64,000 nucleotides of DNA. Origin: Otatea glauca (taxonomy: Eukaryota > Streptophyta > Magnoliopsida > Poales > Poaceae). Shown here piece after piece: positions 1 through 9,167 of the stretch. The position numbers and the translations under genes are program-made. The notes under the pieces were generated by a model, which worked only from the letters and a program-made list of their open reading frames with translations, had not been told where the DNA came from and searched no databases. The DNA lies in NCBI GenBank assembly GCA_036346275.1, contig CM070730.1, positions 4,154,309 through 4,218,308 on the forward strand, read 5' to 3'. Each line of letters starts with the position of its first letter. Positions within the stretch are counted from its first letter, which is position 1.

Positions 1-309
1 TCCACACCGGCAATGCATCGCTTCGCTGGTCTTCTTTTAGAAACTTCTCCGAAAATTCCAAACTCAACTTGCATTCACTTGCAATGTAAGTAGCAAGGAC
101 CAGAACTCCAGAAGTACATTGAGCACGGTGTGAGAGCCGCGCTAGTTTGTTATCCTCAGTGACCCCAGCCATGGCGCCCTCCATATGACACGCACGGCAT
201 GCAGGTCCCTAGAGAGCACGGCGTCGTACATCTTCTAATAACATAGAAAATAGTTCTCACGAGCTGCCTAGAGTGGCCGGACATGGAGGACACCGGCACC
301 AACTTATTT
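1..309. other. Intergenic, nothing recognised
   Basis: Unique-looking mixed-composition sequence at the window edge. I see no convincing reading frame, repeat or terminal structure in it. A SINE in reverse orientation follows directly. Confidence 0.4.
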
Positions 310-583
310 TTTAAAAAAGTACAAAGATGTACACAAATACACAACACACACCTCACATGCACTCTACACGTATACACACGTGTGCATCCGTTACACACAC
401 TAAAATTTTTTTTAGAGGCACCGAGACATCCGGAGCGTGGATACATACTATCCCATTGAATACACATGCGTGCATACCTATTTCTAATATTATTCAAGTG
501 AGGCCCACAGGTTCGATACCCAGGATCGAACTCGCGACCGACCAGGAGTTCATCGACTCCCGAGCCAACCGAGCAATGGCTTG
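310..583 (-). repeat. tRNA-derived SINE, copy 1
   Basis: Read on the minus strand this begins with a tRNA-like head. An A-box-like stretch (GCTCGGTTGGCTCGGGAG) lies near 556-575 and a B-box-like stretch (GAGTTCGATCCTGG) near 520-535. A non-tRNA body follows with TG-rich tracts, and the element ends in a T-rich tail near 310-320. A second copy at 14757-15042 shares the body (the CTCCGGA...CCTCTAA block and the GTGTGTGTA tracts), which confirms a family. The RNA polymerase III promoter boxes are seen in the sequence; the SINE class is inferred from them. No clear target-site duplication was found, so the ends are approximate. Confidence 0.75.
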
Positions 584-737
584 TTCTCCACCGGCGTCGA
601 CATTTGGGAATTGGGAGGCAGCGGAGGACAAACAATCCATCTCCGATGTGTCTCTCATCGCATTCGGAATGGCTCGAGGGATTGTGCTCCTGCACAAAGA
701 CTGAGTGGAAAGAACAAGGATTCGTCTGATCTGCTTG

Positions 738-991
738 CTCCAGTAGTAGAAAGTTGTCGTTTTGGATGTAGATGTAATCAAACTTTCGAAACTTTGATTG
801 TTAATATCTTTTTAAATATTTAAATTAGATACATGGAAATCATTAGTGTAGATTTGTCTCGAAAAGTACTTTCATAATATTATAATTTTTATATATTTTA
901 TAAATATATTATAATAGAAAGTAGTAGTGAAAGTTGTGTTTTGAAGATCGTGTCGATGTCTAAAACGACAAATATTTATGACCAGAGAGAG
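738..991 (+). repeat. Stowaway-like MITE, family M1, copy 1
   Basis: AT-rich non-coding element whose ends carry inverted blocks containing GTCGTTTT and AAAACGAC. The interior (ATCTTTTTAAATATTTAA..., then CATAATATTATAA) recurs at 15545-15750 and, inverted, at 19937-20160. The right end GAGAGAG|TA fits a TA target site. The left end is less certain. Confidence 0.65.
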
Positions 992-1364
992 TAATATACG
1001 GCTAAGCATTTTAAGTAAATCTTCCGGCCAATCACTTAAAACATACTACAAGTCATGGTACCAGTTAAATATAAAAATTGATGTTCAAAGTACTTAATGG
1101 AAACCGTATCTTGTCCAAAACTTTACATATTCTTGATCAGAGAGAGTCAATATACTTGATCCGAGCATCTGTGAAACATGCGCTCGAGCACAAGTAAATC
1201 CTAATCAACCTCTTTTCCTAACAGAACAAGCAAGGAAAAGAGTAATCCTTTGCTATCGTGCAGATTCTGCTATGGGCTCTGGCAACGTCGTTTGATCTTC
1301 GCCGGGCGATCCACCCCCGATGAGCCCTGGGCTCAAAACAATCGTATTATCTTGCTTATAATCA
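992..1364. other. AT-rich spacer downstream of the CAF1-like gene
   Basis: No gene is seen. A stretch near 1125-1160 (CTTGATCAGAGAGAGTCAATATA) echoes the right end of the preceding MITE, so a second degenerate MITE end may lie here. The part nearest 1365 is probably the 3' untranslated region of the minus-strand gene. Confidence 0.4.
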
Positions 1365-2135
1365 CTAAATGACCTGAAGCCCACACAGCTCGCCGCGGTT
1401 CTCTGTGTTGCCGCCAAGCTTCTCCTTCAACACCTCAAAAGCCTGCAACGCCAGCGCGCTGCAGGCGCCGGCAAGCTCCGGAGCCCCTTCTTCCGGCGGC
1501 ACGACGCCCAGCTGCTTCGCGATATCCTTGAGCGCGCCCCTGCAACCCGAGCTGTGTTCCCTCGCCAGCCGCTTGACGTCGTACACGTCAGATCCCAGGA
1601 GAGCGCTTACCGTCTTCGTGAAGGCGTCGACGCCGGCCGGGAGCTTCTCGCCGAGCATGATCTTCGCGAAGTAGGCGACGTGGTACGCCCCGGCGAACGT
1701 GGCCCACGACGGCCGGGAATTGAGCAGGCCGGAGCTCCGGAGCAGCCAGCGGAGCCTGAACGCGTCGATGCCAGACCAGGGGAGCTTACCGAAGTCGACT
1801 CCGCGGTCGGCGAGGTACGCGATGGACGTCGAGTCCCTTGAGTCGTCAGAAGCGATGTCGAAGTCGCGCAGGTTGAACTCCCAGGCGAAGCACCGGCCGT
1901 CGTCTGTGCGGATGGCGAGGCCGACCTGGAGCGGTTTGAGGGCGTTCACGTTGGCCCGGATCACCTGGTAGCGCTCCTCGGGTGTGAGCTCGTAGTGGTT
2001 CCGCCCGTGGCAGTGGACCACGCAGCCGGGGTATTGGACGTTCAGCGCCACGTACCGGGCGCGCGGCGCGACGTCGCGGAGGACGTCGGACTCGGCGGCG
2101 AAGTTGTTGGCCCACACTGACCGGACGGCGTCCAT
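1365..2135 (-). CDS. CAF1/POP2-like protein lacking the DEDD catalytic residues
   Basis: Intronless ORF of 256 aa, close to the usual plant CAF1 length. CAF1 proteins are DEDD-type 3'-5' poly(A) exonucleases of the CCR4-NOT complex that shorten mRNA tails in the cytoplasm. The fold-defining blocks are recognisable: VRSVWANNF near the N-terminus, IRANVNALKPLQVGLAI (59-75), WEFNLRDFDI (85-94), IDAFRLRWLLRSSG (123-136), VYDVKRL (184-190). The catalytic positions are not conserved. The usual D-T-E-F-P-G reads N-V-Q-Y-P-G (N32, Q34), the motif II Asp in GYDF is His152, and the motif III H..AGSD block reads E..AGAC (Cys225). It is therefore predicted to be inactive as a nuclease; it may be a scaffold or a decaying gene. 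The start is the ATG before DAVRSVW. An in-frame GTG at 2183 is not a plausible plant start. Confidence 0.85.
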   Translation of the reverse strand: MDAVRSVWANNFAAESDVLRDVAPRARYVALNVQYPGCVVHCHGRNHYELTPEERYQVIRANVNALKPLQVGLAIRTDDGRCFAWEFNLRDFDIASDDSRDSTSIAYLADRGVDFGKLPWSGIDAFRLRWLLRSSGLLNSRPSWATFAGAYHVAYFAKIMLGEKLPAGVDAFTKTVSALLGSDVYDVKRLAREHSSGCRGALKDIAKQLGVVPPEEGAPELAGACSALALQAFEVLKEKLGGNTENRGELCGLQVI

Positions 2136-2244
2136 GCTGAAAAAAGGGAGCGGCGCGCCGGCGTCTTTCTCGGAATGCAACACACACGGTGTCTTTGCTC
2201 AACTTTCTCAATCGAGATGTATGCAGGCACTTGTTTCCCGTTGA

Positions 2245-2253
2245 AATATATAG
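2245..2253 (-). promoter_or_regulatory. Candidate TATA box of the CAF1-like gene
   Basis: The minus strand reads CTATATATT about 110 bp upstream of the ATG at 2135. That leaves room for a TSS roughly 30 bp downstream and a leader of about 80 nt. Position and sequence fit a plant TATA box; use is inferred. Confidence 0.45.
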
Positions 2254-2419
2254 AGTCGCAATCGTTTGATTGTGGTTACTGGTGTTGTCGATTCCTTTTC
2301 GGGACCGGATTAGGGTACCATAACCTTTTCGCCTTCGGGTTATGCACTCGGTTTTCACCCTAATCCCTCAGTCCTTTGATCGTTATTATGTAACAAAACC
2401 AAAACAGTGTACAGAATTG

Positions 2420-2616
2420 TGTTAGAATAGCTAGTCAATAGAAGATTTGTTAGAGGATCCTAACGCTTCAGCGTTCTGTTGTAACCACCTAGATTCAGTT
2501 TGTTATATCAAGTTCGGTAGCAAAACCGAAAACTCAGAAGTCTATATAAGAGGTGCTCTGTGCAGCGTTTAGTCTGTGCAAAAAGCCCATCATCATTTTC
2601 CTCATCAGTTTTTACA
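2420..2616 (+). repeat. Left LTR (solo-like) of the Copia remnant
   Basis: It starts TGTTAGAATAG and ends TTTTTACA, is 197 bp long, and is flanked by the 5 bp direct repeat AATTG. It appears identical to the right LTR except for its first base. A TATATAAGAGG motif near 2544 is a candidate LTR promoter TATA box. Confidence 0.8.
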
Positions 2617-2641
2617 AATTGTATGTTTCGACTAATTCTAT

Positions 2642-3119
2642 GTTGCTAAGCGGGTTTTCTGATGCAGACTGGGCCGGGTGTGCAGATGACAGACGATCAA
2701 CTGGTGGCTTTGCTATCTTCCTCGGGTCAAACCTTGTGTCATGGAGTGCAAGAAAACAAGCTACGGTCTCACGATCCAGCACTGAGTCAGAGTATAAGGC
2801 TCTTGCAAATGCTACGGCAGAGATTATTTGGATGCAGTCAATTCTGGGAGAACTCGGAATCACACAAAGACGAGCACCGGTCTTGTGGTGTGATAATTTA
2901 GGGGCGACATACTTATCTGCTAATCCAGTTTTTCATGCCAGGACGAAGCACATCGAAATTGATTTTCACTTCGTTCGGGAACGAGTAGCACAGAAAGCCT
3001 TGGAGATCAGGTTCATCAGCACGCATGATCAGCTCGCCGATATTTTCACCAAAGCTCTACCAGTCGATATGTTTAGAAGACCTAGATACAATCTCAACTT
3101 GATTCCTGGCAAGTTGTGA
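2642..3119 (+). pseudogene. Copia pol fragment: RNase H domain
   Basis: About 158 codons of the C-terminal end of a Ty1/copia polyprotein. It carries the RNase H landmarks FSDADWAGC (first Asp), STESEYKAL (Glu), LWCDNLGA (Asp) and the terminal HDQLADIFTKALP block. RNase H degrades the RNA strand during reverse transcription. Gag, protease, integrase and RT are all missing, so this cannot act alone. The stop at 3117-3119 is followed by the polypurine tract and the right LTR, as expected for the element's 3' end. The wording (SARKQATVSRSSTESEYK) is closest to the Retrofit/Ale lineage as I remember it. Confidence 0.88.
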
Positions 3120-3130
3120 TTCAGGGGGGA
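3120..3130 (+). other. Polypurine tract of the Copia remnant
   Basis: TTCAGGGGGGA lies directly before the right LTR, which is the position of the plus-strand primer in LTR retrotransposons. Confidence 0.7.
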
Positions 3131-3327
3131 CGTTAGAATAGCTAGTCAATAGAAGATTTGTTAGAGGATCCTAACGCTTCAGCGTTCTGTTGTAACCACC
3201 TAGATTCAGTTTGTTATATCAAGTTCGGTAGCAAAACCGAAAACTCAGAAGTCTATATAAGAGGTGCTCTGTGCAGCGTTTAGTCTGTGCAAAAAGCCCA
3301 TCATCATTTTCCTCATCAGTTTTTACA
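3131..3327 (+). repeat. Right LTR of the Copia remnant
   Basis: Matches the left LTR over its full 197 bp by eye, apart from CG instead of TG at the start. It is followed by AATTG (3328-3332). Confidence 0.8.
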
Positions 3328-3542
3328 AATTGTATGTTTCGACTAATTAATCCCAAAATTTAGTAAAGGGATTCAGGGAGTCAAAGCAAGAGCTAGCACA
3401 TGATGGGACAAAAGCAACGCGACTTATTTTTGCCATTGCTTTCGCTTAATGTCCTCGGGAAGAATCTACAGTGATGCTGCAGTTAATACCTCCCTAGCAT
3501 CTCCACGAACGCAACTGCACTGGATGGAGAAATCAAGTACTT

Positions 3543-3560
3543 CTATATATATATATATAT
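3543..3560. repeat. (TA)n microsatellite
   Basis: About nine TA units lie just downstream of the stop codon of the RING-H2 gene at 3603-4106, probably in its 3' untranslated region. Confidence 0.8.
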
Positions 3561-3602
3561 GCTGACGACGAGGTCCTGCACCGTCGCGACGCTCGCGGTA
3601 CG

Positions 3603-4106
3603 TCAAGATCCCGCGCGCGACGGCGGCGCAGCTTCCGCGGCCGGAGGCTCGGCGGCTGCGGCTGCGGCGGCGATGTCGACGCGAGACCGGCACACCGGGC
3701 ACGTCTTGCGAGAGCTGAGCCACTTGTCGATGCACTCCTCGTGGAAGAGGTGCGCGCACGCCGGCAGCCGCTTGACGACCTCCCCACGCCGCACCTCGCC
3801 GAGGCAGACCGCGCACACGCCGCCGGCCTTCCACTTCCTGTACACGTACACGGGCGGCTCGCGGGGAAGCGCCGGTGCCACGGATGCCGACGCCGACGCC
3901 GCTCCCTGTGCCTGCACGGGGAGTGTCGGGTCCCCGCGGCCGTCGGTCGGCCACTGGAGGCAGACGAGGATGGCGACGACGACGAGGAAGGTGAGGCCCC
4001 AGTGCGCGCCCTCGACGTACAACACGAGGCAGCCAAGGAGGACGAAGGCGAGGACCACCAAGACCACAGCCGGACGCGGCCTGGTGAGCATCACAGCCGG
4101 CGCCAT
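3603..4106 (-). CDS. Membrane RING-H2 (ATL-like) E3 ligase 1
   Basis: Intronless 167 aa ORF. Two hydrophobic segments (about 12-31 and 36-51) are followed by an acidic-poor linker and a complete RING-H2 finger with ligands C98, C101, C117, H119, H122, C125, C136, C139 and the conserved Trp129. Known RING-H2 proteins of this layout recruit E2 enzymes and ubiquitinate substrates at membranes. The tail after the finger is Ala/Pro-rich. A GLD motif is not obvious; PPVYVYRK sits at its place. It is a close paralogue of the genes at 16290 and 25908 (shared LTFLVVVAILVCLQWP block and CAVCLGEV..GEVVK.LPAC). The ATG at 4104-4106 is the first good start. Substrate unknown. Confidence 0.88.
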   Translation of the reverse strand: MAPAVMLTRPRPAVVLVVLAFVLLGCLVLYVEGAHWGLTFLVVVAILVCLQWPTDGRGDPTLPVQAQGAASASASVAPALPREPPVYVYRKWKAGGVCAVCLGEVRRGEVVKRLPACAHLFHEECIDKWLSSRKTCPVCRSRVDIAAAAAAAEPPAAEAAPPSRAGS

Positions 4107-5086
4107 GCATGCAGATGATCAATTCACACCGGCGGGCGCTCGATTTCCTGATCCGGTCGGGAAGACGAGCCTATCACCTGGGCGATTGGCTTCCTGAGTT
4201 CTTGGTGTGCATCTGCTCGGCGACGACAAGCATCACAACACCTTGGGGTTGGGGGTTAGGTGTGGCGTTTGGACTTGTCGTGGAAATGTTTTTCTGTCGT
4301 AGAAATCATCACGCTGCGGCATTGGATTTTTTTGAGCTAGCAAGTTGCGTGCGTCAGCGCTGTCGTGTAGGGTGAAAAAAATTCCACGTCAAAACATGCA
4401 CGGCTGAAGATTTCTAGATGCGCGTTGGATCCACGCGTTGCGGACCGAAATAATTGTTGAGATTGATAGAAATTTTAAGAGATATGAATTTTTTTTCGGA
4501 AATATCTTAAAAAAACAAAAATCTCTAAAAAGTTTTTAATATCTAAAAAATATATAGTTTTTTTCAAAAAAAAAAAATTTAAAATAAGTACGGTAGCAAT
4601 CACTGTTCCTATTTTGCTTCAAGAAACAAAAAACAGAGGACACGTGACGGGGAGATGGTTGGCTACCTGCCTCCTCAAGAATAACGAGTTATATAAATTC
4701 TGGATTGGGACGTTTGAGATTTTTCAGTAAGCCAGACAGTTACACAGAGTTAAATAATATACTAGTTATTCTAGCTTTCTTAAAAATTCCTAAAATATAT
4801 GTTGCTCTATAATTTTAAGGTGACTTTTTACCATTTTCTTCTTCTATACCTCTCATCTTTATATATTTCTAATGTCATTTCCTACCATGCACCAGAGTAA
4901 AACATACTATCCAAAGATATAATAAAGAGGAGTAATACAGTCTTTTGCAGATATGCCTTGGTCAAAGTACAAGAACCTATAATGATATATACCTCCTTTG
5001 TCCAAGTTTACAAGGCTTATTTTTTAAATATTCTTGTCTATAAATATATGGCGTGTTTCATATTCTAATACAAAATTAGTGTAATA
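4107..5086. other. Upstream spacer of RING gene 1, AT-rich
   Basis: No gene is seen. The first ~270 bp are probably promoter and leader of the minus-strand RING gene. From about 4380 the sequence is AT-rich. Near 4990-5050 a CCTCCTTTGTCCAAGTTTACAAGG stretch resembles one arm of a Stowaway MITE, cut short at the Helitron boundary at 5087. Confidence 0.4.
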
Positions 5087-5666
5087 CTAGTCGCCAACCC
5101 GTGAGATTGCACGGGCTTAAAATTTTTAAAACTTTTCTATTCTTTATATCAAAATCGTTTCTAAATATATTAAAAACTTATTATGTTAAAGGCCCAAGAA
5201 AGTTGAGAAATGGGGCATTAAAACAATTATTCTCTACTTTGGCTTTGATAAGTTGGAACATGGCCAATTGTATATAATATGTATATACTTGATAGACACA
5301 GTTGCATTCCAATTCGGACTCTAATCCTGAAAAAGAAAAATCAACGCATCACGAAAAAAACAGTTTGATCTATCTTTAAGGAAATATTTCAGACAAAATA
5401 GATGACCAAAACGAATTCGGTTAGAATCCTTGGAAAGCCAACAACAACCATCTTTCATTCCAAATCAGTTTCTCTTCATGGAAATATTCAAACATAATAC
5501 ATGAGCAGGATGAATAAGGTGAGAATCCAGGAAAAAACCAAGATATCAAGGAAAGAATAATTCAGTGTATCTTTAAGGAAATAAAGAAGAGATAAACCAC
5601 ACTAAAAAATAGAAAACCTCCAAAAGTGCCAAGGCCTGCTGCTGCTGGAAAGCTACTACTGCTATC

Positions 5667-5795
5667 ATGGCTGCAGCCATGGCCGCTTCGGCCGTGGAAG
5701 AGGAGGATGCAACCACCACCGCCTCCATCGCTGATTCGCGTGCGAAGTCCGCGAGGATTATGCAGGATTTGTGTCGTGTGGTGGGAGTATCGTAG
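5667..5795 (+). other. Possible captured coding fragment inside the Helitron
   Basis: A 42-codon open frame starts at a well-placed ATG (ATCATGGCT) and gives an Ala-rich N-terminus followed by an acidic and then helical-looking stretch (ARIMQDLCRVVGVS). GC content jumps relative to the AT-rich surroundings, as expected for a captured exon. I do not recognise the donor gene. It may equally be chance. Confidence 0.3.
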
Positions 5796-6055
5796 AGGAG
5801 GCGTTGGTGGCAGCCACCATCAGGGAAGAAAAGGATTCATGTGTCTGATGCTGGGAGAGGAAGGAAGAGAAGGTGCTGGTGGCAAAGGAAGAGATTGGGG
5901 ATTGTGAGAAGAGAAGCATATGGGAGAGATTGAAGATTGGTGGCAAAGGAAGAGACATGAATGAAGAGAAGATGTTGGATGCTTAGTATGGGTAAAAAAA
6001 GAGAGTGTGAATTGATCTTTCTAGTTCTATTTTTTAGAGTTGATCTGCACCGAAA

Positions 6056-6280
6056 GTTGATATGAGCTGTTAGATAGATGTTGATCTGAACCGTTATAAC
6101 TTGGACCCACCAAATAGATGGTCAGATTTTTAATGGGAGTTGATATGAGCCGTTAGATAGATATTGATCTGAACCGTTATAACTTGGACCCACCAGATAG
6201 ATAGCCAGATTTTTCTGGTTACCGTGGGATTTGAGCCGTTATAATCCAGATAGATGAGCAGATCTTTCTAGTTAACGTGG
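6056..6280. repeat. 83 bp tandem repeat in the Helitron
   Basis: The units at 6056 and 6139 both begin GTTGATATGAGC and share GATCTGAACCGTTATAACTT. A third, degenerate unit runs to about 6280. Confidence 0.75.
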
Positions 6281-7083
6281 GAGCTTCCTCAGAGTGGCTA
6301 ATTAGTATAGGTATAGATAGATTCCTTATATACCTTAATAAATATCTATCTTTACTTTACATTCTCTACATGCATGCATGTATATTGAGTATATTGTTTA
6401 TTGAGTTTCTCCTATCCCGATCGCGTTCCCCATCTTCCCCCGTCGAGTCTGGAGCAACGGCCAGTCGCTTGCGCGCCTGCGAGGATCGTCCACGAGGCCA
6501 ACGCTGCGAGCTACGACTCCGTCCGATGACATCCAGGAGGTGAGGCTCCGCTCCATCGCGCGCCGTGGAGGAGGCGATCCGACGCTTCGTCGGTTGGTCC
6601 CTCGCCCTCACGGAGGCTAGCTGCCGCTTCGTCCCCCGCGCGAAGAGACTCAGGTCGCTTCCCTCCCGCCAGATCTGGTCCCCGGCTTCGTCGTCAACCC
6701 AGGCCACCTCGCATCGTCGTCTTCAAACTCGGGGGGTGCGGGATCGAGCCGATCTATAAGGTTTGAACCCTAGTAATCTCAGAAAAGAATAGATTTTGCT
6801 GTGTCGGTGGGAATGTGGGAATATGGTGATGGTTCATACCTAGATTTCGTGCTGAAAAATCACATGTTTCACCGGACAGGAACAAATCACACATTTTTCC
6901 AGTAGAATCCATATCAAGTAAAAGCTATGGGTGATGAACTGGGATAACATGATCTCTCGTCGTCGAACGCTGCAATTTGGTTGATCAGGATTGTTTTGTA
7001 GGACCTATTTTTCATCACCATCTGCATGTATTATCAAGTAAGAATTTCATATTCATGTTCTTTTTTACCAGACTGTCTGTTCT

Positions 7084-7153
7084 GACAATCACATTTTTGC
7101 TCACATTTTTGACAATCACATTTTTGCTCACATTTTTGACAATCACATTTTTG
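7084..7153. repeat. 27 bp tandem repeat, 2.6 copies
   Basis: The unit GACAATCACATTTTTGCTCA(+7 bp) starts at 7084, 7111 and 7138. Confidence 0.9.
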
Positions 7154-8148
7154 TTAGTAGACTAATGCTTACCACAAAATGCTTTTCACTTCACTGACCA
7201 GAAAGATCAGCCATCCAGAAATGATTTCTTATCTTGTGCTCACTGAAATTAACTCTTTCTTGTAATTGAGTGGCGGTTGGTTACATAAAAGATTATGAAA
7301 TTAACTCTTATCCTGCTTCCAACGAATTGATTACAGAAAAGGTTGTTGCATCCCATTCTTCTCTGAAATTGGTTGCCGATTGTTTTGTTTGAGTCGTCTA
7401 TAACATGTGATCTACTTCTGTTGTCCAGATTTAGACATCCAGTTCTCCACTAGGTGCTAGGCTGGTAGCTTGCTATATAATTGTAGATGTTCAATGAACT
7501 AACAGTGATTCAAATTGCAATCAGAATCTAGCCATGTATTGAAGCAGTTTTTTTAGATAATGAAAGAATATGTTAATGTGTTCAAGCAGTTGTTTTGTGA
7601 TTGCTTAATTAAGCCCATGGTCACATGCAGTTATAGCTGATTCTATTTCTGGAGACGAAGCTGATTCTGGTGTCAGATTGGTACCTTGGGCTTGATCAGG
7701 AGTACTGGATATATGCGTAGGATTCAGCAGTTCTTAGCTTTTGAAATAGGTTTTTGTGTGTTCCGATAAATTGTGGAAGTATTCATTTAATTCACTACCC
7801 ATCTCGACATCACAGACTGCTGCTGCACCTGTTTCTGTAATTCTTTTTCTAAACAATTGGATTCCAATGTGTATTCCTCAAGTACTGAAATGCTTCATCT
7901 TCTACTGAGTCAAAAGCATCTAATTTTTTGATATGCAGAATTGGTTCAGTCTATACTAGCTTGGTCATTCTATCATTGTCGGCCATATATTTGATGTCTG
8001 TATCATTATTTGCAATATCATAGCTGATGATGCCATTAACTGGAACGCTATTTAGCTTCTCTTTTGTAATGATTTTTCATTCTCCAGAGGTGAAGATGGA
8101 GAGCTTCGATTGGGAGTACGTCGAGCTGCTCAGCTAAAAAACGTTGTT

Positions 8149-8228
8149 TTCATACTCTTTTGAATGCTTGCCCAGGTAATGAAGTACTTTCCTGGTTGTC
8201 TTCATACTCTTTTGAATGCTTGCCCAGG
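8149..8228. repeat. 28 bp direct repeat with duplicated splice-donor-like sites
   Basis: A 28 bp block ending GCTTGCCCAGG occurs at 8149-8176 and 8201-8228. Each copy ends in CAG|GT. Confidence 0.85.
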
Positions 8229-9167
8229 TTTCTGCTACTGTGGAAGAGTCCAGATTACAGGATATACTAGTTGTCTAGGACTAAGGCCCTAGGCATGTCT
8301 TGTTTGGTACTGCTTGCCTGGTACCAGGATGCTATCCTCTTGTTATAGATAGTGAAGGATTTATCAAGGAAGCTAAAACAATCTGAGCCCAACTCACTGC
8401 AGTTCATTATCCTTGAGGAAGGCTAGCTTGACAAATTGCATTGCATGACAAGCCTTATGTTGATATGGTGAGCCAAGTTGTCTTTGGCTTTGTTAGATTG
8501 AATTTCTAGAAGGTACTTTGTTAGTTAGCTTCAGATACTAAAAGGCATTATCTGAGCGTGATGCTAGCCTTTTATGGAAATCATAGTGCTTTGTATTGTT
8601 AATTAGATTATTCCACTTGGGACAGTCTAATGAGATTGACATGACACCTATGCTTTTCATCACATTAAACTTACACCTTCCTTATTTGGTGATGGACTTA
8701 AAGTAACAATGTTAATATCATAAATCTAGGAGCCTAATAGCATATGATGTCTGATGGATTGGCCTGTTCCTACTTCCTACTGTCAACAAGTCTAATAGCA
8801 TATGGACATAATAGCCTAAAATGTTTCCAAGCTCATTTTCTACAAATAATTAACAAGTCTAGTGTTAGAATTCAGAAATGGACTGTCTGTTTTTTATTGG
8901 TTAATTGAATGAATAGAACCTGTGCTTTTGTTTACAAATTTATCTCAGAAAGACAAAACACTTCCATTATGGGTTAATTTTTCCCCCTTTCTCTCTTTTG
9001 GTAAGGTCACTCAAGTGCTAGATATATCTATCAAATGATGTATTATCTAGTAAGAATTTATGTCTAGAATTTTGAAGTGTTGACCATCTTCATGCAACTT
9101 AGGACTGTCTAGAATTATGTGTCAATACTCATTAAGTTTGTTCATTACACACTTGTAATACATGTAG

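Larger units (their letters stand above)
2415..3348 (+). mobile_element. Chimeric Copia (Retrofit/Ale-like) remnant
   Basis: Two 197 bp LTRs (2420-2616 and 3131-3327) flank only 3' internal sequence. The left LTR is a complete TG...CA unit bounded by AATTG on both sides (2415-2419 and 2617-2621). The right LTR also ends in CA followed by AATTG (3328-3332). The next 16 bp of flank are identical after both LTRs. The left flank then switches abruptly at about 2637 into the RNase H coding region. There is no primer-binding site after the left LTR. The structure thus looks like a solo-LTR allele joined to the 3' part of a full-length allele of the same insertion. Confidence 0.8.
5087..6321 (-). 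mobile_element. Non-autonomous Helitron (1.24 kb)
   Basis: On the minus strand the element starts TCTATCTATACCTATACTAA and ends CTAG, inserted between A (6322 complement) and T (5086 complement). Just inside the 3' end is a hairpin with arms CCCGTG/CACGGG (5098-5115). These are the standard Helitron signatures: 5' TC, subterminal hairpin, 3' CTRR, A|T target and no TSD. No Rep/helicase is encoded. The interior has a GC-rich patch (about 5630-5800), probably captured, and an 83 bp tandem repeat (6056 onward). Confidence 0.8.
6322..9167 (+). other. GC-rich leader-like block and long AT-rich non-coding stretch
   Basis: 6430-6760 is GC-rich with no long meaningful frame. It ends in CTATAAG|GTTTGAAC, a plausible splice donor, and looks like a 5' untranslated exon. 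6761-9167 is AT-rich and intron-like. A tiny ORF (8096-8137, 13 codons, begins MESFDW) follows a TTCTCCAG acceptor-like site. Together with the 9168 and 9663 ORFs this could be the 5' part of a transposon transcription unit. That is an inference from layout. Confidence 0.35.

Noticed and set aside
556..583. tRNA gene
   Set aside because: Only the promoter half is tRNA-like, no cloverleaf closes, and the sequence continues into a SINE body. The same holds for 15010-15042.
2136..2183. Extension of the CAF1-like protein to an upstream start
   Set aside because: The only upstream start in frame is a GTG. The conserved protein begins at the ATG before DAVRSVW, with a TATA box at a suitable distance.
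5626..5907. 93-codon Pro/Arg/Gly-rich frame in the Helitron
   Set aside because: Low complexity and no domain. The overlapping ATG frame at 5667 is the more protein-like reading, and even that is weak.
6366..6759. Short frames in the GC-rich leader block
   Set aside because: All are Arg/Ser-rich with no motif. The block is better explained as a non-coding exon.
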